Source: Liolophura sinensis
Lineage: Eukaryota; Mollusca; Polyplacophora; Chitonida; Chitonidae
Assembly (NCBI RefSeq): GCF_032854445.1
Contig: NC_088302.1
Coordinates: forward strand, 42,758,645 to 42,822,644
Reading direction: 5' to 3'
Length of the DNA: 64,000 bases
Position 1 is the first letter of the stretch. Every line of letters starts with the position of its first letter. The position numbers and the translations under genes are program-made. The notes under the pieces were generated by a model. That model saw only the letters and a list, made by a program, of their open reading frames with translations, was not told the DNA's origin and ran no database searches. Below, in pieces: positions 46,411 to 58,489 of this stretch.

Positions 46411-48219
46411 ACTTAATGGTCTGTTATAATTAAATTTAATTTAATGAACACCGTCGTATGTAATTCATTTTCCAGCCGCTCGCCAATATTTGTTGGAGCC
46501 TATATGAGATAAGTTGGAAGTAGAAGCAAAACATGAAGCTGTGAAAAACTAAGAAATTCTTGAAAGCATTTTATTCCAGAATAAATTCAGGTCAGTCAAT
46601 GTACATAATCATCATAGTGTTACCTAAAATTTGGGATGTTTGAAGCGATTCATGAGAGAGAATATGTATAAATATTGCCACGGTATCATCATTCATTCAT
46701 AGCAGAAAAAAACAACAGGGAAAAGAAATGTATATAGTCTCAGTGGTGGACAGATCTTTGGTAGGTGTCATTAGACTTCTTCTCTCACAAAGATACATGG
46801 GTTTCCTACTACCAGACACAAAGCTTTGGGATGTTGGAAAGGAAAAAAATACACGCAAATCAATATTTATTGCGTGAGGTAATTTTTTTCCTGATGGCTG
46901 TGGTGGTGGGATATAGGCAAACAGCGTTGTGCTCTTGTCAGTTAGAAAAAGTTAAAAGTTAAACATAAGAGAGAAAAATTATTGTTTTAGATATGCTCGA
47001 AATACCTAGAGGCTATGCGAAATTGTGCCAAGGCAAAGTTGACTGGTGACCAGTGACGTATAACCGCTAAACCAGTGACCTATGCTGCTAAACCAGGGAC
47101 GCCACTTGGCATTTTAACCTTTAAGAAGATTTCCCATTTTTCGTGTTGGGTTATGTATTTATTACCCAATGCTGTCATTTAAAACGTGAAATTAATCTCT
47201 AAATATGGTATGTCACTAAAAGCGAAATGGTAGTTATTTTGGCCAGTACTGATAATTCGGTGAGCTTGTTAAACTAAGTGAGGCAGGGAACAAAAAAAAA
47301 TGCTAATGCCATGTAAGGTATTGCTAAGCAGTATACATCCAGTCTGATTAACTTTGAAAAGAAAACACCTAAATATATAAAATACCAATACAAACATCAA
47401 TGATAATAAGAAGTAAAAAGCTGTCTTTCATAGCTAGACTTGTCTTGTTGATGTATTCCTACATTATGACCTTGTGTGGCTTTGAGATATTCGGAAGAAT
47501 TTACTGTCATTCGTGATTAATCAAAGTGTTATCAATGATTAGGACGTTCTACTATATATTTAAATGCCAATCACATTGGTAATGTGAACTGTCTTAAGTG
47601 AGTAGTTAATTTTTTAGAATGAGCGTCTGCGAGGAAAATTGGAAAATTTAGCGGAACGGGGAAACCTTGAGAGTGAAAAGTAAATGGAAGATAATCGGAT
47701 GTCTTCTACTAATGACCAACGTCTGTAACTGAGACATGTTGTAAACTCCCAGTGATATTGTCAATGTAACAGATAGATTATTAGATAGACTAATAATCTT
47801 AGACTTAGACAGACTTTTATACTCATTCATGAACGGCATATAGAAAACTTAGAAACTGGTCGAAACTCGGTGCCAGAAGTTTTGAGAATAAAAAGTAATG
47901 GCATTGTGGAACTGGGTCATGGGATGTTGATCTGAGGCACGCATATAACTGAAACAAATGAATACTTTACATGAAAGGGAGAGGGGAGGCCCAGATCAAT
48001 AACTGACATCTTTTCCTGAAATGACATGGCGCTGTTCCAATCGCTGATATTCTGACACATTCTGAGTTTTATTAAGGAACTGAATGTGTAGTACCAAGTT
48101 ACTAAGAAAGTTACTGTAACTAAGGATTCACGTACAGAAGAGTACAGAGATAGTCTCTGAGATACATTTGTAAGGATTGAATGAGAGCCACGACAGCTCT
48201 GGATATAGTTACTCGGCAT
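46411..48219. other. No gene seen
   Basis: Between F0 and G0. Short frames only; near 47.0 kb a local duplication (ACCAGTGAC(G/C)TAT, twice). Confidence 0.4.
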
Positions 48220-49340
48220 AACAGAGCACTAGAGTACTGGATTGGCAAATGAAAGATCTTTGAGATATTTGGTAGTGCATGTTGTTCTCCAAATCTAATC
48301 TCACTAAAGCTTCGTACCAAAATGTGAGCAGTTACACCCTCGAACACCTTCCCCATCGCAAGGAGTGTGGTTTGTTGATAACAATCCCTCCACTCAAATC
48401 CTTCCGCGCAGATGATAAAGGAGAAGTTTAGTTTCAGACTCTCAATAGCAGGTTAGGAAATTCAAAGATCAGGAGAAGAGGAAGTAAATGCCACAGAAAA
48501 GTGATTCATTCTGCTATGAGAACTAAGAATTATTCTGAAAGTATATCATTCGTTTCTACCCCGGATGCTGATATTTTACAGATAAAGTGGTGCAAGGAAA
48601 GACTAAAAGATTCATACCGAACTGTCTGGACAAAGTCTCTGGTCACAAACTTGACAAAAGCAGTTCTCGCTGCTTACAGTCAGCACGTTTGTCACAAGCG
48701 TGGGCCTGCCGAGGTATTCAGTAATTCTGCCCTCATAAACCCGCCCGCCGTGAACTATTCTTGAGTAAGGTGCCGAACACCAAATAAATAGGTAAGCTTT
48801 TCTATTTTTTTGACCATAACGTTGTACGTCGCATTGAAGATTGTTTTTCGCATATTTTGTAGCTGGAGGAATCCGCAAACAAATCTTTCTGAATATACAG
48901 TTATTTGCTGTAAAGCACTTCGAACAAAAGCATTGAGTTAATATGTATATTCGCAGTACGGGCATGGCATGATTGGGGTTCGAAGTAGTAATTGTCATGA
49001 TTAGCTCACTCCCAGATTAATGCCATTCTGTAGGCGTTTGGGTAAATAATCTGATGGGTCGAGCCAGTCCCACATTGCGGCCACAGATTAAAGCGGTATG
49101 AGGGTGAAGATAGCGCGCTGTTAGAGTGGGTGTCCGTAATATCACGTAATGCTTCAGACTCATCCATTAGGTATAGCCCTACACTCATACAATTTTTGAG
49201 TAGATCGACTAAGCGCGAAATGTTTTCGTCGATTGAACAGAGTGAGTGTGGGAAGCATCTCATGGCGACCAGCTATATAACCTGTATTAGGACAAGGCTC
49301 ATTTTATGGGACTACGGTTGAGAGCTTTACATATCATTTT
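48220..49340 (+). repeat. Tandem-unit block G0
   Basis: Aligns with G1 (58,490-59,345). Landmarks: CAAATGAAAGATCTTTGAGA (48,246; CAAACAAAAGATCTCTTGAG at 58,522), ACCAAAATG (48,317 / 58,593), CTTCCGCGCAGATGA/CTTCTGCGCAGATGA (48,401 / 58,664), CATTCTGTAGGCGTTTGGGT (49,022 / 59,061), CCCACATTGCGG (49,069 / 59,105) and TATAGCCCTACACTC (49,173 / 59,209). The frames in the two copies do not correspond, so I do not call a gene. Confidence 0.82.
48738..48790 (+). mobile_element. SINE1 tail fragment
   Basis: CCCGCCGTGAACTATTCTTG, then AGTAAGGTGCCGAACACCAA and AATAAATA. It lies inside G0; G1 lacks it at the matching place. Confidence 0.7.
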
Positions 49341-50424
49341 ACGAGTAGAATTCCTTTGCGTGGAAGGTGTCTTTAAATGGACGAAGCTGTAATAGTTTTC
49401 GGGGAAGACTGGTGCTGATACACGTATAAATTTGCCCCGCTAAATGGAGAGAAAAAAGCAAGCACCTGTAAGAAGTATTTCATGGTTATAACATCAGTAT
49501 AGCCAAAGAGTGTTGCAAGTGGAACGACACGCAATGGATTTGATCAAACCTGGGCAACAGATGTGAGGATGGAGGAATTGTCAATATACGGATGGGTTAC
49601 CAGGCCAAAACTGTTTCCATTTGACACTAACTCTTTTTTCATATGACATTTTCAGTTTCAAATTTTGCGAGAGGAAATATGACATCTACTTGTTATAACC
49701 TGATAATTGGATTATGTTAAACTTTCCCTTATATTATGGTGGTGATGTTCTACGTGTGAAGGGAAGAAACCGGAGTGCCGTGGGTAGACTGCTGCCCTAC
49801 CCCTACCCAGGCTATATAATGTGGGTCACACAGGCTGGGTTATCCTTATGTCTGCTAACATGACCGTAAGATTGCCGAAACACGGACTAGGGATAAGCGC
49901 ATTTCTCCCAGCACTAGTTTAACAGCGTGGCGTGTGTAAGATAACAATGTCGTCTGAGAACTGGCTGGAAAATCTTGGTTTTTTGTCAGAAACTGACGTT
50001 GTCTCATAGTTCACTTGTAGAAAAAATCGTCTGTAACAATACAAACTATCAAAGGAAACGGTAATCAAGATGCGTATACAGATTGTTTTGGAATCTCTGT
50101 TCGGTTTAATTCATCGTGCGGTTAATTGGCCTGGTTGTCAGATCCGTACCTCCTTGTGCACACCAAGAGATCACGTTTTCACCATTTCCCAAACGCAGAT
50201 ACTGAAATCGAGTTTTGTTACAGTATGATAAAAGACACCCTTCATGGAAAACAAGCCAAACCCAACGATTCAATTGAGATACTGTAGTGGCCATTTTTCA
50301 AAGAAATGAATAAAATGCTCAGATTCCTCACAGTCATCTCACTTCTCGGGCCTAACTAATCTGGGAGTAAAACTGAATTTGTGGTTCAGTGTAAAACATA
50401 AACCAGCTCAAGACAAAGTCTTAA
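49341..50424. other. No gene seen; possible SINE scrap
   Basis: At about 49,770 GGGAAGAAACCGGAGTGCC resembles part of a SINE core but is too short to assign. The minus-strand frame at 50,106-50,294 has no recognisable domain. Confidence 0.35.
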
Positions 50425-50706
50425 TTAAATGTTTTCATGTAACCCTGCCTGCATCGATAAACGGACTTCCAGTTTCCTTTTCACGCGATGATAGGCGTTT
50501 TTATTAACATATATATTTCTCTTCTCAGGATTGCTGCGAACGAGAGCCACAAAACCCTCCGTGAATTTATTTGAGGAAGCGAACACTGAACCCCTCTCGT
50601 ATCCGTCTATTAATCCTTTACCTGAATCCTGATTTATGCGCAAAACGCAAAGGCGTCTCAGCAGAATCTGAATGTAACCGTCAAATTGTGTTACTAATTT
50701 ATTCAA
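50425..50706 (-). pseudogene. Open frame of the unknown family, copy E
   Basis: On the minus strand 93 codons stay open without an ATG at the homologous start. Early residues NKLVTQFDGYIQILLRR match copy C (VVTQLDGYNRILLRR) and then diverge into a lysine/arginine-rich stretch with YERGSVFASSN and KRNIYVNKNAYHRVKRKLE. This is the longest continuation after ILLRR in any copy. It could represent the original coding sequence lost in C, or unrelated sequence joined by rearrangement. Confidence 0.35.
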
Positions 50707-50960
50707 GCTTGTAAAAGTCTTTACAAATGCTTTTATGATTCAAATCTAGCTCCGCAGAAAATTGGCAGATCACATTAGACGGCTGTGAGACGTAACACAG
50801 CGTTACCTGTGACAGAGGTCTTCACTCTCCGGTAGTTCATCTCAAGTTACCACCGTTCTGTTATACCATTGTAGCCCAAGGCTTAACGTAACACTGACAA
50901 GAAGAGACAAGGCATCTTGTCGAATACTGTTTATTGGCAGGAGCGTGAGGTTGTCCTACG
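50425..50960 (-). repeat. Inverted partial copy E of the A-D family
   Basis: Read on the minus strand it runs from TGCCAATAAACAGTATTCGA (plus about 50,919-50,940) through ACTACCGGAGAGTGAAGACC and TCACAGGTAACGCTGTGTTA to GACTTTTACAAGCTTGAATA, in the same order as copies A-D. Orientation is opposite, 13 kb from copy D, within tandem unit 0. Confidence 0.8.
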
Positions 50961-51084
50961 GGCAAGAATAACTAAATTTTGGCCAAGCACAGCAAGGACA
51001 AAAAGAGCGGATAATAAGCCATCTGCAGTCTGTGTCTTCTTAGCGAGGAAAAACAAGCTTTCTTTTGAGTTAACCTTTCGATTC

Positions 51085-51214
51085 GAAAACGGTTTGCTGC
51101 TAACTATAGCAGAATGGTTTACAGCTTACCGGACAAAAATGGCTTGCTGCTTACCACACGAGAACGGTATGCTGCTTACCACATGCGAACGGTTTGCTGC
51201 TAACCACACGAGCA
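51085..51214 (+). repeat. 25-bp minisatellite, unit 0 (about 5 decayed units)
   Basis: Units of the form GAACGGTTTGCTGCTTACCACAT(G/C)(C/G), diverged, with some longer spacings. Same family and same place in the tandem unit as the longer array at 61,690-62,055. Confidence 0.8.
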
Positions 51215-51219
51215 CCACC

Positions 51220-51568
51220 AGCTTAATTGTTAGAGCGTACGCCTCGAAGTCGGGGTCAAAGCCTTATCGGGTCATACCAAAAACTTTAAAAATGGTACTT
51301 GCTGCTGCCTCTCTTGGTGCTCAGCACTAAGAGGTTAGAGAAAGAAACAGAAATGGTTGGCACGGTGTCAGTATAATGTGACAGGATGGGGTGTCATGTC
51401 TGTTGTCTTCGGCATGACACTGCAATGGCGACTGCCCCTTGGCAGCATGCTCGCCCTGTCTCAAAAGACCCATTATATATACGCAGACATAATGACTCCT
51501 CGTCGTCATATGACTGAAAAGTTGTATAGTGCGACATTACCCCAAGCATACATACATTCATACCACAC
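51220..51568 (+). mobile_element. SINE2 copy, near full length
   Basis: The most complete SINE2 here. The tRNA-like head is AATTGTTAGAGCGTACGCCT (A-box type). Then come CGGGTCATACCAAAAACTTT, CTTGGTGCTCAGCACTAAGA, GGTGTCAGTATAATGTGACA, GTCTTCGGCATGACACTGCA and TGACTCCTCGTCGTCATATG, ending in CCCAAGCATACATACATTCA. The B-box area is shortened. Confidence 0.87.
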
Positions 51569-51779
51569 GAACATGGTTGCTTTCACACACTCATTTACTG
51601 GCACCGTGTTGTAGGTAGGAAGTCATCACAACCCGGACATAAAAGCAAAGCTTCCGATGTTGTTTTTCTGATGAGGCAATGGAAACAGACGGTTGAACTC
51701 AGGGTAACACGCTGCTACAGGCCATCACGTTTATCTGAGGATTTAAGACACATAAACAGCGACATAAAAAACAGTCTTT

Positions 51780-53330
51780 ACTGATGTTTTTCCCAGCAAT
51801 TGACTATTTCAGAAAATTTTCTTTTGGCGTTGTGTTAAGCTTGAACTGTTTGAGCTCTGTCAGATCCTCCTGCTTCATCAGTTCCTTAAAATTACATCAA
51901 CTGTGCTTTAATAATTAAAAACTTACCATGCTTAATTAGGTTTTAATTTCGATGATGCTTTGATTATTAAAATCCGCATACTTAAGCAGCCTGTAAGTGT
52001 GTTATTTTGTAACTTATTTCAGTGAGATTACTTAAACCCACCGCCAGGCTGACACAATCAGTTAGACTAACGGTGAAGATCACTCCCAAAATCACCGGGT
52101 CTTTCAGGAAGTTCTATTGATAATATACAAATATTATCACAGCTTGGACCCTTCAGTATCGAACTGTTTACCACATAGAATTTATTGTCAGTTTTGTTCA
52201 GTGGTACATAAAATCTACGCACGTTTTTGTACAGGTGAAATCCACCATGAAAAAAACCAAACCGTGTTCGCTGCTCAAAGAATGTTCCATACATAAGTTA
52301 TGATTATTTTGACACGTAGTACAAGTCATTTTGACCAACGGGTCTTTCAGCGTATGGGATATTTGCATTTTATTTGAATTTTCTGATCATCTACAGGGAT
52401 ATACACCTGTACACACTTCTGTTCACATTTCAAGTTGTGAACCCGAACTGGCACATCACAGATCGATTTGCACTCACTGCCTCACACCGCCAATGTATCA
52501 CGTATACTTGTCTAGTGGTAATAGAAATTTTATAATTCCACCCCACACATGCACACAATTATTGAGTTACCCCAGGGACTATAAATATATGGATTATTAA
52601 ACACTGTGGCCATCTAACAGTTCAGAGCAAATAATAAATTCCCCCTCCCTCCAAAAAATATCGCCCCTTCGTGAACTGATATAAACGCCGAGGTTTTTAT
52701 CCGTCATTCTTTGTTGTATATTTGTGCCTTTTTTGTTTTACCTCTAAAGATATTATTTCTGCACTGTGATTTTAATAGTTTAGAGCGGATATGGCAAATG
52801 ATATGAAACGGTGGATATATGAATTGTTGCAAACTGAACTGAAATACATAGTGTCATTATCAACAATTTATAAACTAACACATGGTACACGATTTGAATA
52901 CTGATTTTATTCATTCGTTTAGAATATTTTTTGCGTCTTTCCAACATGATTTAAGTCTGTTAACCGCTTCTCTTTGCATGATTACTTTCCAATTTCATAC
53001 TTTATACACTCACCTCATTTCTTCTGTGGTTTGTGGACACAAGAATAACATAATCAAACAGAGCCGTTCGAGATAAAATGAGATCATGTCATCAGAGCTA
53101 CATTTAATTATTTTGTGTTGTAATAAAATTGAATAGCTGTTCAAATAACGTAGACAACAGGGTTGTATTACAGATGATTGAAATTGAATCAGCCTGACCT
53201 GACCGAGAGTATTACGTGAGAAACTTGTGTTCAGACATTGTGGACAAGTGTCGATATTGCGAAGTAACATCTAATTAGCCATCTTGAAACAGTAAAACAC
53301 TGATCAATAACCACTGACCGTGCCAAACTG
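51780..53330 (+). repeat. Tandem-unit block H1
   Basis: Second copy of block H (see H0). The end near 53,010-53,270 aligns with 40,720-40,995 and 63,190-63,420. Diverged with many indels. No gene identified. Confidence 0.72.
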
Positions 53331-53770
53331 CTCGCAGTTTTACTACAGTTCTATTTCCGTTTTAGCACGTGGCCACCAAGGTTCACGATCCTCATACACA
53401 TTTAAAACATCTCGACTTGAGGGAAATTCATCGGAGTGCGACAAATTGTCTGAATTAAGAGATTTCTTTGGAAATTAATGCAGCAAAATAGATCCCTTGC
53501 GACTAACGAAGTTTGGACGTGTGAGTGAATTCAAACGAGGTGATTAGCAGCGATGGTATCTGCTGGGAGAGATGTACTATATCGACTCTCAGCAGAGATG
53601 TAAAGCGTGTAGTGCGCCAATTTAGTCTGTCTGGCGGTAAATATGTCGGTTTGGGACAAGTTTCCAGTTAAGTCTGGTCGGATATCTCTCACCTTACTGA
53701 CCAGGCTACCGTATCTAACAGGAGTGGCTCAATTTATCGCTGAATTACATAAATGTACAGGATGTAAACG
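53331..53770 (+). repeat. Tandem-unit block F1
   Basis: Second copy of block F. H1 runs directly into it, which shows what the H0/F0 junction looked like before the gypsy element inserted. Confidence 0.82.
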
Positions 53771-54215
53771 TGGACATGTTCTAAAAACTGTGTAGATGTT
53801 TTTTTTTAGTAACAATGTGTCATGTTTCCCTCAAAAACATTCAGAATTCGGCAATTTATGGGTCCATTGGGGAGAAAAATTTATTGACATGCGCTGTTGC
53901 TGAACTGGTGGAGAGAGGCGTAGTCGTTTAACGGCACAAAATATTTCTGAGGGTAACATGATACACCGTTACCAAGAAAACATCTTCATGATTTAGTCAT
54001 ACCGGATTTCATCAGATTTAAACGAGGATAAGGTGAATGAGCTCACAGGCTGATAAGCTAATAGTTCCTTGCTGAGATGACATGATATATGGACATCGTG
54101 AAGTCTGATTGTATCTTTATATAACAGGTTTCCACTCTGCCTTACTAAATCACATAGCTGAACACACAAAAGCAATATTTATGTCATGAAGCTTGTTCAA
54201 AAGATGGCTTTGCGC
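53771..54215. other. No gene seen
   Basis: AT-rich spacer without supported features. Confidence 0.4.
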
Positions 54216-54387
54216 AGAGCCAGGGGAAAACCCACAACCATCCGCAGGTTTCTAGCAGACCTTCCCACATACGGCCAAATAGGAAGCCAGCATGAGCTGG
54301 ACTTGAACTCACAGCGACTGTATTGGTGAGAGACTTCTGGGTCATTACGCTGCACCAGAGCGCTAACCAACTGAGCCACGGAGGCGC
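54216..54387 (-). mobile_element. SINE1 copy, head and middle
   Basis: On the plus strand: CCATCCGCAGGTTTCTAGCA, then AGCTGGACTTGAACTCACAG and the complete head CTAACCAACTGAGCCACGGA. The core and AATA tail are absent. Confidence 0.88.
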
Positions 54388-54940
54388 CCATTGTCTCCAT
54401 TGGTCCAGTGTTGATATGCATGCCTTCAAACCTTTGACAGTATTGCATACTAATATCTTTTAGTGTTTCACAAAGTGAGGTAATGGAGGGGTGAGGGGGA
54501 GTTAATTTGAACACAACAAATTCTCTTTTTATACTTCTTCATATATTGTCAATCTATATCTTAGATAAGTTTAAATATATTATTGTAAATCTATACAGAT
54601 TAAATGCAATATTCTTCCAATGAAAGCATAACGCTATTTACTTCAGTTAACACCATATATTCAGGTAAAAATTGGAAGAAAAACTTGTTTTAAACACCAA
54701 CGTTAGACGGAAAAGGATATTGTCCTATGCATTTAACGACAAAAAGTAGGCTGATGGTTAGCACGAATATTTTAGCATGGCCTATTCCATCGCCTACCCC
54801 TATTGCATAACAACTTCAACCGCATACTGGGGAATCGCTTGCGTCATTTCTGTCACTGTGAGCAGTTTGGCAATCGACCTGCGCGACAGCGGAACGATTT
54901 CCCATCTTGTTACAAGATGTCCTGTCCAAGAGGTCCTTTC

Positions 54941-55543
54941 ATCTCTGCATGCATATATTGCGTCCGACAGGAGCAGCACAAACATCTCTGTATGCATATG
55001 TTACGTCCGACAGGAGCAGCACAAGCATCTCTGTATGCGTATGTTGCGTCCGACAGGAGCAGCACAAACATCTCTGCATGCGTATATGGCGTCCGACAGG
55101 AGCAGCACAAATATCTTTGATGCGTATGTTGCGTCCGACAGGAGCAGCACAAACATGTCTGTATGCGTATGTTGCGCCCGACAAGAGCAGCACAAACATC
55201 TCTGTATGCTTATGTTGCGTCCGACAGGAGCAGCACAAACATCTCTGCATGCGTATATGGCGTCCGACAGGAGCAGCACAAATATCTTTGATGCGTATGT
55301 TGCGTCCGACAGGAGCAGCACAAACATGTCTGTATGCGTATGTTGCGTCCGACGGGAGCAGCACAAATATCTTTGATGCGTATGTTGCGTCCGACAGGAG
55401 CAGCACAAATATCTTTGATGCGTATGTTGCGTCCGACAGGAGCAGCACAAACATCTCTGTATGCGTATGTTGCGTCCAACAGGAGCAGCACAAACATCTC
55501 TGTATGGGTATGTTGGGTCCGACGGGAGCAGCACAAACATCGC
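54941..55543. repeat. 43-bp minisatellite, 14 units
   Basis: Fourteen repeats centred on GTCCGACAGGAGCAGCACAA, 42 or 43 bp long. Variants: one with ACATCTCTGTATGCGTATGT, one with ATATCTTTGATGCG (1 bp shorter) and one with ATCTCTGCATGCGTATATGG. The order of variants in units 3-6 repeats in units 7-10 (about 171 bp apart), so a four-unit block was duplicated. The complementary strand of the unit has no stop codon in any frame. The resulting frames of 180-230 codons on both strands are therefore artefacts of the repeat. Confidence 0.95.
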
Positions 55544-56929
55544 TCTACACACTCGTCAACGTCATTCAAACTGATCTGGAGATATTACATGTTCGGACTG
55601 ATTGACCTTCAAACATGCGGTCACACACGGGAAACTGTCAAATGCCGAATCAACAAGCCGTTATGAAACTTGTCCCCTGTTTACCGATAAATAACCTACA
55701 GCTAACTGTCACGCCATGGTACCAGGGGCATTTGTCAATATTGGAATTCGGTCAGCTGAGAATGGACATGATCCAGTCACAGTAAATAACGTCAACACCA
55801 TTATTCCGCAGGTTATAGACGACTCACCAGGAAGAATCGGGGAATAAATGGATCCGGAAACGTGTTTACCGGAAGTACGTCAAATAAAGTAGTCACTGAT
55901 GCAGCGTAAGATGTTCCAACAACACGGCTGGTGTTTTCATGATGCTCATATATCTAATAAACTTGCAACCATTGTCACTGTATTAAACTGTCGAGAGATT
56001 TTCTCCGAAACAGGCAATTGCATCATTTTCTGCTCTCTGTAAGATGTACTTTTATAGCAGCCGTAACAATGATTCATTACTGCTTGACATCTAACTAGAG
56101 AATAATTCAGCGTAAAAGTAGTGTTAAGCTTTACCACATGACGGCAGCATGTTATTACATTGAAAAACCCCATTTGTCTGTATAAAGAGAGAAAAGAATT
56201 GATTGTATGACAGATATATAACTCAGATATGCACTTGGTAACATGGCTTTTTTAGAGAGTACAATTTGCTCTCAGCGTCGGCGACAATTCAGTCCAAAGT
56301 TAATATCATTTTTCTTCGCCCTGCGGCGGAGTCTGCAATTCTGAAACAACCAACAAGAACCGTATAACATTAATTTACTTTAAGATTTAAAGTTCGGGAT
56401 ATATGGGTCGACATTATTCGCGATTCACGACAAAGCTCAGTTTGATATGGCAACCTGCTGCGCGGAGTAAGAGACACACATGCGAGCTTCCTGGCTTGTC
56501 AATGCCGCGTATTGTTACCAAACACAGAGCTTAAGTTGGCATTTGGTGGATACCAGAGACAATGTGTGTGACTAGGTTTGTATACGATGCCACATTGATC
56601 AATGATGTTCAGCTGCTCTTTATCTTCGTCCACAACGACAAATTAGTCATCCTGGGCGCTTTGTAAATAGGCTACACCATTTAATTACTTGGCTCGGCTC
56701 CTGTTTTGTTCTTGCAAGTCCAAAGCAGAAAATAAAGAATGTCTTTACAACATTCCTGAAAATTTTGTTCGAAGGTTTTAATGAAGACCGAATTGATCAA
56801 GGAGAGGCCAATTTTAAACGAAATACTTAACTCTTATGCCAATTAGTCCCAGTGATTAAATAGTTCAGAAAGTTTTCCCAGTCAGTTGGGCATCATTTTT
56901 TCGTTTATAGAAATGAATTCATTAATAGG
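55544..56929. other. No gene seen
   Basis: No coding or repeat signal that I can support. Confidence 0.4.
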
Positions 56930-57675
56930 AATCATGTGTCGGTGTAGCAAACGAATTGAGATGAAACTGGATACATGGTTGACCAGCCAGCATTTTCGTT
57001 TCTTTGCCAGGTAAAAGAATTAGTACCTTCATCTTATAGAGGTAAGACATTGAAGTACACAGGAATTAGGAGACAGTCATGTCCGGTTAGAAGATTAGAT
57101 TGGAACAAATCTATGAATTACTTGACATAATGAGACTGATTTACAAAGGCTGACACCATCTGTACACATATCACGACTAATCCAGTTTAAAGTGTAATAT
57201 TCTCTTTTTTGAGGTAACACAAGGTTTCAGACTCGGAAAGTGCAGTAATTTCTGGTTAAGGTCAGTGAATATCAATGAGCCGATGCCGCATATAACTTGT
57301 GCCAAAATTGTAAGATGCGCAATGAAATTAGACATAATTATATGGACCAAAGAACAACTTAAAGAACCTAACGCAGTGCTCTGTGTCGTTATCCCTTCTA
57401 TGTTTTATGCAAATTGTAGATTTTTTTATCTTTATCAAAGGTTAAACCAGTTTACGAAGTCTTTCAGACTTTACTGAAACGATTTTTTTCACAAATAGTA
57501 TTGTTTTTATTTAGAAGTTTAGGTTAGATTAAGCGAGGGGAAGTACAGGGCCACAGAATATTGATTAATTACCTCGTTTTGAAATATTTATTTAAATCAA
57601 ATCTCATCTGTAAACAAAAGAAACACTACGATAAAAAAGAATCGATGTGACCTTTGCCGTGGTTTGGCATTACAA
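56930..57675 (+). repeat. Block J, first copy
   Basis: Aligns with 60,540-61,235. Landmarks: TTTTCGTTTCTTT(G/C)(C/G)C (56,993 / 60,574), CATGACTAATCCA/CACGACTAATCCA (about 57,172 / 60,751), GCAGTA(A/G)TTTCTGGT (57,242 / 60,833), GTTTTTATTTAGAAGTTT (57,504; TTTTATTTAGAAGTTT at 61,076) and CTACGATAAAAAAGAATCGATG (57,626; CTATAAAAAATCAATG at 61,191). The reading frames in the two copies differ. Confidence 0.75.
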
Positions 57676-58489
57676 AGCCATACACAATTTTTTTTACAAG
57701 TTCAGGCGTTTTTCTTAATAGATTTTAACAATAACAACTGGTCTACTATAAACCTTTATCTCTGTTTTTTTTCTCTGTTGATTGTGCACGGATGCATTGG
57801 TTCATGGACTTTATGTCTAAAACTTCTTCAGATGCAACATTGTATGGCTGTATTTGTTTTACCGAACTTTTATTTATGGTTTTATTCATGAATTATTTTA
57901 ACAGCAACTTTAAACGTCTTCAAATTACCTTGAGTGATGGTAAGATAATCCAAGGAAAAAAGTAATTTTAAAGTTACTTAATGCCCATTTGCCACTTATA
58001 CTGTAGATCTAAACGGCACAAGTAAATACATGTAGCTACTTTTTTTGGATCCGGGGTTAAACCCAAAAGATACATACATATGCTTTTTTTGGTTTAATAA
58101 AGTGTAAGTCAGAGAAGGAAATTAGACAGTTAAGCGGAGGTCTGTAACCTCAAGACTTGAGATAAGAAAGTAATGGAACTTCACAACTGATGTAACCTAA
58201 TACTCAGCTAATATAGTGATGTTTACAGCTGCGATAAATTAGGATTCGAGATGAAGCAGAAGGGAGATTCACGAGTAGATATCGGACATAGATTCCTGAA
58301 GATACACCAGGGTATTCCACTCCACTACAAAGCTATATGTGGCTGTTTTAATGATAATGTATCTATTGTACTGCTCTATTCTCAAGATCTGTGCTATCCA
58401 GAAATCGTGTTAGTCGGGAAAACATACAGAACTACGCTGGGAGAAGAATGTTCTCGGCTGAAAAGGTTGAATAAAAGCCCGCACCTTCC
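57676..58489. other. No gene seen
   Basis: T-rich frame at 57,664-57,891 and the 98-codon frame at 58,251-58,547, which runs into block G1, have no recognisable domain. The latter is not preserved in G0. Confidence 0.35.

Noticed and set aside
53500-53700. Block F as a possible Tc1-type transposase N-terminus
   Set aside because: A few residues are suggestive in some frames, but no frame is shared by the three F copies and no catalytic blocks follow.
54777-55666. Several long frames (180-232 codons) on both strands
   Set aside because: They run through the 43-bp minisatellite, whose unit lacks stops. Frames on both strands and in all phases are equally open, so this is not evidence of coding.
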